Source of the DNA: Roseibacillus sp.
GTDB taxonomy: Bacteria > Verrucomicrobiota > Verrucomicrobiia > Verrucomicrobiales > Akkermansiaceae
Length of the DNA: 64,000 bases
NCBI GenBank assembly: GCA_028821775.1
Contig: JAPKFB010000001.1
Span: 142,210-206,209 of the forward strand
Direction of reading: 5' to 3'
Both the position numbers and the translations under genes were made by a program. Positions 45,353 through 52,575 of the stretch are shown here, one piece after another. Position 1 is the stretch's first letter, and each line of letters opens with the position of its first letter. The notes beneath the pieces are model-generated. The model was not told where the DNA came from and searched no databases. It saw nothing but the letters and a program-made list of their open reading frames with translations.

Positions 45353-45934
45353 ATGCTCCTTCGCCAACTTACCCTTGCCACCGCCGGATTCATCATGCTT
45401 GCAGTCCCCGCGGTTGCGCAGGACAAGCTCAAGATTGCCACTGTGGACATGCAGACGCTCTTCAAGCAGTACCATCGCACCAACGAGGCACAGAAGGAGA
45501 TTAACGTTGAGCGTGCCAAGATCCAGCAGAACAACAACGAACGCTTGGAGACCATTCGGGCCCTCGAGGACGAACTGCAGAGCTTCCGCAAGCAACTTGA
45601 GGATCCGTCCATCAGCGAAAAGAAGAAGCAGGACCTCTACAAGACCTTCCAAATGAAGACCCAGGAAGGGGTTGCGCTCGACCGCGAGCGTCGCGAATTT
45701 CTTCAGCGCCGCAATACGGCCCTCAACGAGAAGATGGTGCAGAAAATGCGCGGGATTCTCGAAGAGATTCGCAAGCTGGTCGAAGACCGGGCGAAGTCTG
45801 ATGACTATGACTACGTCTTCGACAAGTCTGGCCTGAGCACTTCACAGGTTCCCTTCCTGCTCTACACGAAGGATGCCACGGATATTACGGCTGGTCTTCT
45901 CGACCTGCTCAACAAAGACGCTCCGGAGAACTAG
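45353..45934 (+). CDS. OmpH/Skp-like periplasmic chaperone, second copy
   Basis: With ATG at 45353 the protein has 193 residues and a clean signal peptide (MLLRQLTLATAGFIMLAVPA, cut after VAQ); the 19 upstream codons in frame are not needed. LKIATVDMQTLFKQYHRTNE opens the OmpH domain, the middle is a charged coiled coil, and DYDYVFDKSGLSTSQVPFLL closes it. It is a clear paralogue of the preceding gene, sharing the ALLYTKDATDIT-type ending (ATDIT in both). lpxD begins 42 bp after its stop, so the three genes are likely one transcript. Confidence 0.9.
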   Translation: MLLRQLTLATAGFIMLAVPAVAQDKLKIATVDMQTLFKQYHRTNEAQKEINVERAKIQQNNNERLETIRALEDELQSFRKQLEDPSISEKKKQDLYKTFQMKTQEGVALDRERREFLQRRNTALNEKMVQKMRGILEEIRKLVEDRAKSDDYDYVFDKSGLSTSQVPFLLYTKDATDITAGLLDLLNKDAPEN

Positions 45935-45976
45935 TCCGGTCCTTGCCGACTTTTACCTCTCTCACAACTCTCCGCT

Positions 45977-47011
45977 GTGGAACTCCGGCTCGCTGAAGTC
46001 GTCGCCTTAGTGGGAGGCAATTTGATCGCTGGTGATGCTGAGACGACCCTGAACGGGATAGCGACCCTGGAAGAAGCGGGTCCCGGGGACCTGAGTTTCT
46101 TCGGAGTCGCGAAATACCGTCCCCAATTCGAGACCACCAAAGCAGGTGCCGTTCTGGTGAGCGCGGAGGTGGACTCCGGACCCGAGGGGGTGGCCTTGAT
46201 CCAGGTGGAGGACCCGTCCTATGCCTTGGCGCTTCTCGCCAACAAAGTGGCCGAAATGGTCCGAGACTTTGAGCCGGGTATTCGCTCCGGTGCTCACGTG
46301 TCCGAAGACGCTCAGGTTGACCCGGGTGCGGCAGTGTATCCCGGTGCGGTGATCGAGGCCGGAGCCGTGATTGGGGCGGGCTCGGAGATTTGTGCGGGAG
46401 CCGTGATCGGACGCGGAGTGCGCGTTGGTGCTGAGTGCATCGTCTATCAGAACGCAACCGTTCGGGAAGGATGCGTGCTGGGGGATCGCGTCATCTTGCA
46501 GCCTGGGGCGGTGATCGGATCGGATGGCTTTGGCTATGTATTCATCGGGGGCAAACACCAGAAGGTTCCCCAGCTCGGGATCGTGGTCGTTGAGAATGAT
46601 GTCGAGATTGGTGCCAACGCCTGCGTCGACCGCGCCCGGATTGGCAAGACCGTAATCGGGGAGGGGAGCAAGATCGATAACATGGTGCAGATCGCCCACA
46701 ACGTGCAGGTGGGCAAGCATTGTATTCTCGTTGCGCTTTCAGGAGTGGCGGGAAGTTCCAAACTTCATGACCACGTCGTGCTGGGTGCCCAAGTGGGCAT
46801 CAACGGACACATTGAGATTGCGAGTGGAGTGCAACTGGGCGGTCAGTCCGGGGTGCACAAGAGCATCACAAAACCGGGGACCTACATTGGGACTCCGCCC
46901 AAGCCCCCGAAGAACGAAATGCGCATTTGGCGCGGGCTGGGCAAGCTTCACGAGACCATGCAGGAAGTGAAAGCACTGCGCAAGGAGATCGATGAATTGA
47001 AGAAGGGCTAG
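45977..47011 (+). CDS. lpxD: UDP-3-O-(3-hydroxyacyl)glucosamine N-acyltransferase
   Basis: A 344-residue LpxD starting at GTG 45977. The N-terminal uridine-binding domain has [20 protein letters not shown]. From about residue 95 there are left-handed beta-helix hexapeptide repeats ([20 protein letters not shown]), then [20 protein letters not shown] and the catalytic His241 in [17 protein letters not shown]. The C-terminal helix ([20 protein letters not shown]) is intact. It adds the second acyl chain in lipid A synthesis. The upstream Skp-like genes and waaA elsewhere agree with a lipopolysaccharide-bearing outer membrane. Confidence 0.96.
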   Translation: MELRLAEVVALVGGNLIAGDAETTLNGIATLEEAGPGDLSFFGVAKYRPQFETTKAGAVLVSAEVDSGPEGVALIQVEDPSYALALLANKVAEMVRDFEPGIRSGAHVSEDAQVDPGAAVYPGAVIEAGAVIGAGSEICAGAVIGRGVRVGAECIVYQNATVREGCVLGDRVILQPGAVIGSDGFGYVFIGGKHQKVPQLGIVVVENDVEIGANACVDRARIGKTVIGEGSKIDNMVQIAHNVQVGKHCILVALSGVAGSSKLHDHVVLGAQVGINGHIEIASGVQLGGQSGVHKSITKPGTYIGTPPKPPKNEMRIWRGLGKLHETMQEVKALRKEIDELKKG

Positions 47012-47107
47012 TCCCTAGGAGCTACGTTATCCCTATGAGGAAGAGATAGCGGAGCACAACCTCAAAGATAGGTTCGGGCCTAGGACTGCCGTAGCAGCGC
47101 CCGTGGA

Positions 47108-47290
47108 TCAATCCTCCACCTCGTCAAAACGAATCTCCCCATTCCTCACCCACTTCGGAGCGTGCTTGATGGCGGATCTGGCCTTGAGATTCAGCGTGTA
47201 GATGATCGGGACTTCCCCGTAGTGTCCAGAAATTGGAATCGTCGATATTTCATGCGGCATCCCGGTAGTAGTAGCGAAGCAATCCTCCAA
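47108..47290 (-). CDS. short conserved-looking ORF, possibly a C-terminal remnant
   Basis: A 60-residue frame that opens at a TTG and is preceded in frame by a stop only a few codons upstream. It encodes TTTGMPHEISTIPISGHYGE and IIYTLNLKARSAIKHAPKWV, which look like real protein rather than chance translation, ending IRFDEVED. No family is recognised, and without a convincing start it may be the tail of a truncated gene. It lies in the accessory stretch beside the repeat protein. Confidence 0.35.
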   Translation of the reverse strand: MEDCFATTTGMPHEISTIPISGHYGEVPIIYTLNLKARSAIKHAPKWVRNGEIRFDEVED

Positions 47291-47384
47291 GCCGCTCGCG
47301 GCAGTTCACCTCCCCTTCTTCCGCCGATCCGAACTCGGCAAATCTTTGCGACGGTCTCCAGGGCGGGGTTGGGGGTGGAGATGC

Positions 47385-47873
47385 TTAACGCCTGCCTATC
47401 CGCTCCGGCATGCGTTTTCCATGCGCATCAAAATACTCAGTACGCTTCAGCGCTTCATTATACTTTTCCCAGGAGATTCTCTTGCCGGACTTGTCAAAAT
47501 GCTCGGTGCGCTTCAGCGCCGCGTTATACCTTGACCAACCTGTTCTCTTCCCTGACCTGTCAAAGTATTCAGTGCGCTTCAGCGCCTTGTTATATCTTGA
47601 TGAACTCGTCCTGCCCTTTTGCGAGTCATAGTTTTCCAGCCTTTTTAAGGCCGTATTTTCCTTCGACCATCCTGTCCTTTTCCCGGACTTGTCAAAATGC
47701 TCGGTCCGCTTCAGCGCTTCATTATTCTTCGACCAGCCCGTTCTCTTGCCTGAATTGTCAAAATGCTCGGTCCGCTTCAGGGCCGCATTATACTTCGACC
47801 ACCCTGCCTGCGCATTTCCGCATGCAAACAAGGCAATGGCAGTAAACACAAATGTTGCTGCCTTTATGCTCAT
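47385..47873 (-). CDS. secreted protein of six 22-residue tandem repeats
   Basis: A 162-residue protein: signal peptide MSIKAATFVFTAIALFACGN (cut near AQA), then six consecutive 22-residue repeats filling almost the whole mature chain. The repeat core is W-S-K/R-Y-N-x-A-L-K-R-T-E-H/Y-F-D-x-S-G-K-R; the third unit is the most diverged (LKRLENYDSQKGR). The short aromatic/Gly rhythm recalls MORN-like or toxin-associated YD-type beta-hairpin repeats, but no family is assigned. The DNA is visibly more AT-rich than its neighbours, and it sits next to an IS relic, which suggests acquisition by transfer. Confidence 0.75.
   Translation of the reverse strand: MSIKAATFVFTAIALFACGNAQAGWSKYNAALKRTEHFDNSGKRTGWSKNNEALKRTEHFDKSGKRTGWSKENTALKRLENYDSQKGRTSSSRYNKALKRTEYFDRSGKRTGWSRYNAALKRTEHFDKSGKRISWEKYNEALKRTEYFDAHGKRMPERIGRR
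47407..47802 (-). repeat. six tandem 66-bp coding repeats
   Basis: The six 22-codon units of the secreted repeat protein lie head to tail. At DNA level phrases such as GTGCGCTTCAGCGC and TTGTCAAAATGCTCGG recur (plus-strand text) at 66-base spacing. Similarity between units is high enough for copy number to vary by slippage or recombination. Boundaries are approximate. Confidence 0.7.
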
Positions 47874-47963
47874 GATATCTGGCGATCTTCCGGGGACTCT
47901 TTCCGATAATTCATCGCCACATTCACTATAGAGTGCATTTAAGGAAAGTGAAAAGGCTTATTG

Positions 47964-48376
47964 CTAGGAGCCTGTCGGAGTTAGCACAAGTTGCGCGGTA
48001 GACTCGGCGCTCAGGCGGTGGAGCCACCGCGAGATCGTGTGGATGATTCTGCCGAGCCCTCTCCGCCCACTGGAGAAATTCGAAAGGGATTCCTGCCCGT
48101 GGACCGCGATTTCGGGCCGCCCGCTCCGTTCGTCGCAGTTCCCACCATCCGGTGGAGGCGATTGAGGTTCTCGGCCCGGCCCGCCAGGGTCCATTCGCCC
48201 GATACGTTCTCTTTGCCGCGCATCGCCAAGAAATGGACCAGATCATCTTCGGGAATCCTATCCCGACGTTCGGGTAGCAACAGCATTGGGTGTCCCGATC
48301 CACGGATACAAAGCGCGCTTCCATGGATTGAAACTCCTGAATTTTCGGACGCGCTTAAAGTCCGACAGACTCCTAG
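47964..48376. mobile_element. internally deleted IS element (IS1182-like relic, MITE-sized)
   Basis: A 413-bp unit is bounded by inverted repeats: CTAGGAGCCTGTCGGAGTT at the left (47964-47982), and at the right (48358-48376) the reverse complement reads CTAGGAGTCTGTCGGACTT, 17 of 19 identical. If the palindromic CTAG at each end is the target, the element proper begins with GAG and is flanked by 4-bp duplications. Inside, on the minus strand near the right end, is a transposase N-terminus. The rest of the transposase is gone, so this element cannot move by itself. Confidence 0.72.
48011..48324 (-). pseudogene. transposase N-terminal fragment, frameshifted
   Basis: From ATG 48324 the frame reads MEARFVSVDRDT, then a missing base in the CACCC run shifts the frame. 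The next frame continues PMLLLPERRDRIPEDDLVHF, the classical start of IS1182/IS5-type transposases (DUF772: xxLLPxxxxxxxPEDHLxxF). After LAM the sequence no longer resembles transposase and ends at 48011. It is a remnant within the 413-bp relic. Confidence 0.7.
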
Positions 48377-48568
48377 CCTGAATGGCGCAAGGTTTGGCGT
48401 TGCCTCCGTGTCGCCATGCGGAGCGCCGGGTATACAACGGGGCAGGAATTGTAGGGCGGCCGCTCCGACTGCCAGGGGTCCGGCTGATCGATGCCCCTCC
48501 TTATCCTTGTGCCATTCCTCCTAGCTTCAAGCGAAGATCGAAACGGCGAATTTTGCCAGTGGGAAGGG

Positions 48569-49918
48569 CTACATCCTGATCGCTGTTCCGGAAGGTGGGA
48601 TCACGGCGTCCTGAAGCTGATCTGCAAACCACTGCGAGGCGGCGGGATCACCGTGGACGAGGATGGTCTGCTTGGTCCCGGTCTTCAGCATGAACTCCAA
48701 GAGTTGATCACGGGGCGCGTGACCGCTGAAGTCATAGACCTGCACTTCGCAGTTGAGAGCGACTTCGGGGAGTTCTTCGTCGAGCAGAATCATGTCGCCC
48801 GTCTGGCTTGCACGAATCTTTCCTCCCGGGCTGTCAGGGTCGGCATAACCAACAAAGAGGAGCGAGTTTTTGGAGTGGTGGATGAAGCCGCGAGCAAATC
48901 CGTTGGAAGTTGTCTTAGCCGTCATCATCCCACTGGAGAGGGCGTAGATGCAGCCCGGGTCGTTTGGGATCTTGCGTTTCCCGCGTCGGTTTCCGGTGAT
49001 GGGGTTCATATCCCGAAGGATCTTGAAGTCGGGAGTCATGCGACGGGTGGATTCCGAGAACTTGTCGTAGATGATGGTCATCTTGGTGCTCAGTCCACCG
49101 ATGTAGACCGGCACGTCCGGGAGCCGGCCCGCCCCCTTGCACTCATGAATCATGGCAAGCACCTCTTGGGTCTTGCCGATCGCAAAGACGGGCACGAGGG
49201 CCGAACCTCCGCGAGCCAAGCACGCGCGAATATCACCGATGAACCGTTCTTCTTCCTCTTCGCGCCGGTAGCCATCCTTGCGTGGAGAATCGCCTCGCGT
49301 GGTCTCCACGATCAGAGTGTCCAGATCCTTGAGCTCTGGAAAGCGGGAGCCGCGAATCAGCGCGTGATCATCAAAATGAACATCACCACTGTAGAAAATT
49401 CGTTTTTCACCTCCCTCGATCAGCACGCCAGCCGAGCCGAGAATATGCCCCGCATCGTAAAACGTCGCTCGCACCGAGCCGTTTCGATCGAGGTCGAACG
49501 GCTTTTCATAGTCGCGTGGTTCGACGCGGGGAAAGAGCTCATCGAGTCCGCGGTGAGTGAAAAGAGGGTATTCCTCGATTCCCAGCTCCAGGCGCTGCGA
49601 CTTCATCACGTTGACCGAATTGTGCAGGAGCGCTTCGGCCAGAGCGGCTGTCCCTGGGGTCATGAACACGCGAGCTGAAGGCTGATCACGCATTAGGAGC
49701 GGAAGGGTCCCCACGTGGTCGAGGTGGGAGTGGGTCACGATGATCGCATCGACGCTGTCGGGGGGCAGATCCTCGAAGCGAGGAATGGAATCGGGGCCCC
49801 TTTTCTTGGGATGCATCCCGGCATCGAGGACGATGCGAATCTCCCCAATTTCGAGGAGATAGCTGTTTGCTCCGATCTCATTGGTGCGGTTGAGAAGAGT
49901 AAAGCGAGCATCAGCCAC
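48569..49918 (-). CDS. beta-CASP metallo-beta-lactamase-fold RNase
   Basis: A 449-residue protein. The metal site is IIVTHSHLDHVGTLPLLM (HxHxDH), with further ligands in YDAGHILGSAG and IFYSGDVHFDD. The beta-CASP part has VETTRGDSPRKDG, GGSALVPVFAIGKTQEVLAM and YIGGLSTKM, and late motifs QVYDFSGHAPRDQLLEFM and TILVHGDPAASQWFADQL. The domain order matches CPSF-type or KH-less archaeal/bacterial beta-CASP nucleases that process RNA; the Zn-dependent hydrolase group YSH1-like in bacteria is the closest label. It stands alone, between the IS relic and the tRNA gene. Confidence 0.9.
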   Translation of the reverse strand: MADARFTLLNRTNEIGANSYLLEIGEIRIVLDAGMHPKKRGPDSIPRFEDLPPDSVDAIIVTHSHLDHVGTLPLLMRDQPSARVFMTPGTAALAEALLHNSVNVMKSQRLELGIEEYPLFTHRGLDELFPRVEPRDYEKPFDLDRNGSVRATFYDAGHILGSAGVLIEGGEKRIFYSGDVHFDDHALIRGSRFPELKDLDTLIVETTRGDSPRKDGYRREEEEERFIGDIRACLARGGSALVPVFAIGKTQEVLAMIHECKGAGRLPDVPVYIGGLSTKMTIIYDKFSESTRRMTPDFKILRDMNPITGNRRGKRKIPNDPGCIYALSSGMMTAKTTSNGFARGFIHHSKNSLLFVGYADPDSPGGKIRASQTGDMILLDEELPEVALNCEVQVYDFSGHAPRDQLLEFMLKTGTKQTILVHGDPAASQWFADQLQDAVIPPSGTAIRM

Positions 49919-49998
49919 AGGTGAGGAGGAATCTGGTCAGGCGCTTTCGCAATGTCAAAGCAATGCGGGAATGCAAGGGGGAGCGCCAATTTTTTCTG

Positions 49999-50025
49999 TC
50001 GACACCCGTGCTGCCACGATATAGT
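49999..50025 (+). promoter_or_regulatory. probable promoter of the tRNA gene
   Basis: TCGACA (49999-50004) and TATAGT (50020-50025) are separated by 15 bases. The -10 ends 20 bases before the tRNA 5' end at 50046. The -35 differs from TTGACA at one base; the spacing is shorter than ideal. Confidence 0.4.
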
Positions 50026-50045
50026 TCCGCGCGTCCCCAAAACTC

Positions 50046-50117
50046 GGCAGGGTAGCTCAGGGGTAGAGCAAAGGACTCATAAGCCTTGGGTCGGGAGTTC
50101 GAATCTCCCCCCTGCTA
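50046..50117 (+). tRNA. tRNA with anticodon CAT, probably elongator tRNA-Met
   Basis: A complete cloverleaf of 72 bases. The acceptor arm GGCAGGG (50046-50052) pairs with CCCTGCT (50110-50116), with one G-T pair and discriminator A50117. The D stem is GCTC/GAGC. The anticodon arm is AAGG/CCTT plus one mismatch, loop CTCATAA, anticodon CAT at 50078-50080. The T stem is GGGAG/CTCCC with loop TTCGAAT. CCA is not encoded. The first acceptor pair is not the mismatch typical of initiator tRNA, so elongator Met is preferred; lysidine-modified Ile2 cannot be ruled out by eye. Confidence 0.93.
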
Positions 50118-50634
50118 CTAACCCTCTGTCAGGTATTTAGGCGTTGATATAGGTTGGATTCTATTAGGGAGCTTTGAGGATCGGGCCCATTTTTTGCACC
50201 GGTCAATCTCCTGAGAGATGCCAAATCTGGATGCATGAACGCGGTTGCACCCTTCCGCTCGGTGGGGGATATCTACGCTACCGTTGAACCGGTCATCCGA
50301 CGGTTGAAACGGACGGAGGAGCTCCTGTATCTAACAGATGGTCGACGGCCGCAATTAAAGCGATCACTCAAGAGAAGTCGCGCGGGTGTCGTATCGTCGA
50401 GATTGGGCGAAGTGTGGGCGGAAACCAAATCTCCAGATTTGGAACGCATACGGGCTTGCCGTAAGGTCAAAAAACTCAGACGGAGGCCTTGGCTTTTGGA
50501 TACAGCATGAATTGGGATGGGGCCGGCACAATTCTTGGCTGAAGGATGACGCGTATTGTCAGGATCTGGAAGTCTGTCACCGCGGATTCTGAGTAATGGT
50601 CAAGTCGAGACACGGCGGTTCTGCTCCCGCTTTT
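50118..50634. other. intergenic sequence after the tRNA, no supported gene
   Basis: About 500 bp downstream of the tRNA. A 91-codon open frame from 50235 is Arg/Lys-rich with no motif and no ribosome binding site, so it is not called. The block together with the transposase remnant that follows looks like degraded mobile DNA accumulated next to a tRNA gene. No repeat of the tRNA 3' end (attachment site) was seen. Confidence 0.4.
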
Positions 50635-50670
50635 CGTAACGCTCTCCGGTAGAGCTCGAACAGCGTTACG
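50635..50670. repeat. strong inverted repeat at the end of the transposase remnant
   Basis: CGTAACGCT (50635-50643) pairs perfectly with AGCGTTACG (50662-50670); inside, CTCT and AGAG can extend the structure. The right arm overlaps the stop codon of the minus-strand transposase remnant, so it may be its terminator or the end of the original IS. Confidence 0.5.
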
Positions 50671-50992
50671 CCGCTTCGCGATGATAGTGACGCAGCATGC
50701 CACCGAGGCGTTCCCGACACCGGACCTCACCGGTCTCTCGACCAACTTCGACGCCAGAAGCGATGAGCCGTCGGTGCCAACGCGGAATCGTGTCTGGAGT
50801 CACGATGGTGGTCAGGTGCGTGAGGGTCTTGCGACCACGGGCCTTGCCCTTGGGCGCGAGGAGACGCCCTTGATCATTGGTGAGGGAATTCCACGATGGT
50901 CCCATCTTCTTCATGAGAGCTCGGTTCTGAGCGTTCTGAAATTCGATGATCTCCTGTTGCCGACGATTCACCCAGTCAGAGAGAATCAGCAA
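50666..50992 (-). pseudogene. collapsed integrase-type transposase (N- and C-terminal ends fused)
   Basis: A 108-residue frame. Residues 1-80 match the helix-turn-helix head of rve-integrase transposases: SDWVNRRQQEIIEFQNAQNR, NDQGRLLAPKGKARGRKTLT and VTPDTIPRWHRRLIASG. Directly after, GEVRCRERLGGMLRHYHREA is the usual last segment of the same transposases. The central catalytic DDE domain (about 200 residues) is absent, so an in-frame deletion has joined the two ends. The product cannot transpose. Confidence 0.75.
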
Positions 50993-51451
50993 GACGAGAT
51001 GTTATGGAAGCAGGACGCAATTCATGGGATTGAATTTAATGAGGCAGGGCTGGATCTTTGGGGACTTTCCAGATTTCAGCCGACTGAAGAATCGGATTGG
51101 TCAGCGGTGACGTTGGCTGAGATCGAGGGTCTGAGGCTGGTGTCCGGGCTGAGATCCTGGTGTTTTCGGGGTGGCGGAGTTTTTGACCATACGAGGCTCG
51201 GAATTTGGCCGGCCCGGATGCGAAGCCGCTCAAATGCAAACTTCTGGCGAGCGACTTGGCGGGATTAGGAGCCGGGATGCAGGAAGTGAAGGGAGGACTT
51301 CGAGTTGCGGGGGGACTCGGCAAGAGGCTCAATCCCCTATGAATCAGGGCTATCCATTCGAAAGGAAGGCTTCGGATCCTTGAACGGTCACGCTCTCTAA
51401 ATCACAAAATGAGACCTGCAAAAGAGTTCAAAAAAATAGACGGAATAGGCC
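50993..51451. other. gap between transposase remnant and str operon, nothing assignable
   Basis: Open frames here (for example minus 51036-51332) are Pro/Ser/Arg-rich and have no family features. The 3' portion near 51420 becomes A-rich (a run of A at 51429-51436) just before the presumed str promoter. Confidence 0.4.
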
Positions 51452-51479
51452 TTGTCAAGCGGGGGCGCGCTCCTATAGT
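51452..51479 (+). promoter_or_regulatory. probable promoter of the str-S10 ribosomal cluster
   Basis: TTGTCA (51452-51457) and TATAGT (51474-51479) with a 16-base spacer lie about 180 bp upstream of rpsL, behind an A-rich stretch. Each box is one base from consensus. The same TATAGT -10 occurs at the tRNA gene. The long leader of about 170 bases could hold a regulatory structure, but none is clear by eye. Confidence 0.5.
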
Positions 51480-51655
51480 CGCGGCCCCAAAATCGTGGCT
51501 GGGCTCAGGTTTACCTGGGATCCAGTGCAATCACAGCGATTTACCAGCTCATCGGGTGCAGCTCCGGATAACAGGCTCCTGCGAGGGTGATCCTCGTCGC
51601 CTGCCAACTGCGCTCTCCGAGCACGCGATGACCCTCCCTAAAACAAGCAGGAATC

Positions 51656-52030
51656 ATGCCGACCATTAATCAACTTGTCCGCAAAGGGCGCAAACAGGCG
51701 ACGCGAAAGTCGAAGTCGCCCGCACTCAGCAATTGTCCGCAACGCCGCGGGGTGTGTCTGCAAGTATACACTCGGACCCCGAAGAAGCCGAACTCCGCCC
51801 TCCGAAAGGTCGCGAAGGTCCGCCTGACCAACGGCTACGAGATCATCGCCTACATCGGGGGAGAGGGACACAATTTGCAGGAGCACTCCATCGTGCTGGT
51901 GCGTGGAGGTCGGGTGAAGGACTTACCGGGTGTGCGTTATCACATTGTGCGTGGATCGCTCGACACCCTCGGGGTCGAGAACCGGAAACAAAGCCGCTCC
52001 AAATATGGTGCCAAGCGACCCAAGAAGTAA
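51656..52030 (+). CDS. rpsL: 30S ribosomal protein S12
   Basis: 124 residues, normal length. Key segments: [40 protein letters not shown] with the streptomycin-relevant lysine, and [20 protein letters not shown], the loop near the decoding centre that is often methylthiolated at Asp. Both positions have the wild-type, streptomycin-sensitive-type residues. First gene of the str operon; rpsG follows after 32 bp. Confidence 0.98.
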   Translation: MPTINQLVRKGRKQATRKSKSPALSNCPQRRGVCLQVYTRTPKKPNSALRKVAKVRLTNGYEIIAYIGGEGHNLQEHSIVLVRGGRVKDLPGVRYHIVRGSLDTLGVENRKQSRSKYGAKRPKK

Positions 52031-52062
52031 CGGAGTGAGCTGAACCTGAACTACTTAACGAC

Positions 52063-52536
52063 ATGGCCCGGAGAAAAAGAGTTTACCACAAGCCCGATCG
52101 GCGCGACCCCAAGTTCGATAGCGGACTGATTGGTCTCCTGATCTCAAAGGTGATGAAGGACGGCAAGCGCTCCCTCGCGGAACGCATCGTCTACGCCGCG
52201 ATCGACAAGGCCAACGAGGGGACCGACACGGTCGATCCGCTCGAGGTCGTCTCGCGCGCCATTGAGAATTCCAAGCCCCGCGTGGAGGTGAAGAGCCGTC
52301 GAGTCGGTGGTGCCACCTACCAGGTGCCTCTCGAGGTCGTGGGCTCCCGTTCGGAAGCCCTCGCCATGCGCTGGATTGTTGGATTCGCACGCAACCGGAA
52401 AGGAACTCCGATGCACGTTGCGCTGGCCAATGAAATCAAGGACGCCGCCAACAATACGGGTGGTGCGGTCCGCAAGCGCGACGACGTTCACAAGATGGCC
52501 CAAGCCAACCGCGCCTTTGCCCATTTCCGCTGGTAA
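52063..52536 (+). CDS. rpsG: 30S ribosomal protein S7
   Basis: 157 residues. MARRKRVYHKPDRRDPKFDS, LISKVMKDGKRSLAERIVY, and the 16S rRNA-binding GGATYQVPLEVVGSR segment are all present, ending in the exit-channel helix (MAQANRAFAHFRW). It nucleates assembly of the 30S head. It is spaced 39 bp from fusA in standard str order. Confidence 0.98.
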   Translation: MARRKRVYHKPDRRDPKFDSGLIGLLISKVMKDGKRSLAERIVYAAIDKANEGTDTVDPLEVVSRAIENSKPRVEVKSRRVGGATYQVPLEVVGSRSEALAMRWIVGFARNRKGTPMHVALANEIKDAANNTGGAVRKRDDVHKMAQANRAFAHFRW

Positions 52537-52575
52537 GTATCGATGCTCTCCGCCGCCACAGTCGCATTTCCCAAA

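Noticed and set aside
47407..47802. CRISPR array
   Set aside because: The 66-bp units are coding, without unique spacers between identical repeats, and no cas genes are near.
50235..50510. A 91-codon open frame after the tRNA
   Set aside because: Arg/Lys-rich composition with no motif, no ribosome binding site and no conserved neighbour; likely chance.
51036..51332. A 98-codon minus-strand open frame upstream of the transposase remnant
   Set aside because: Pro/Ser/Arg-rich translation typical of non-coding high-GC DNA.
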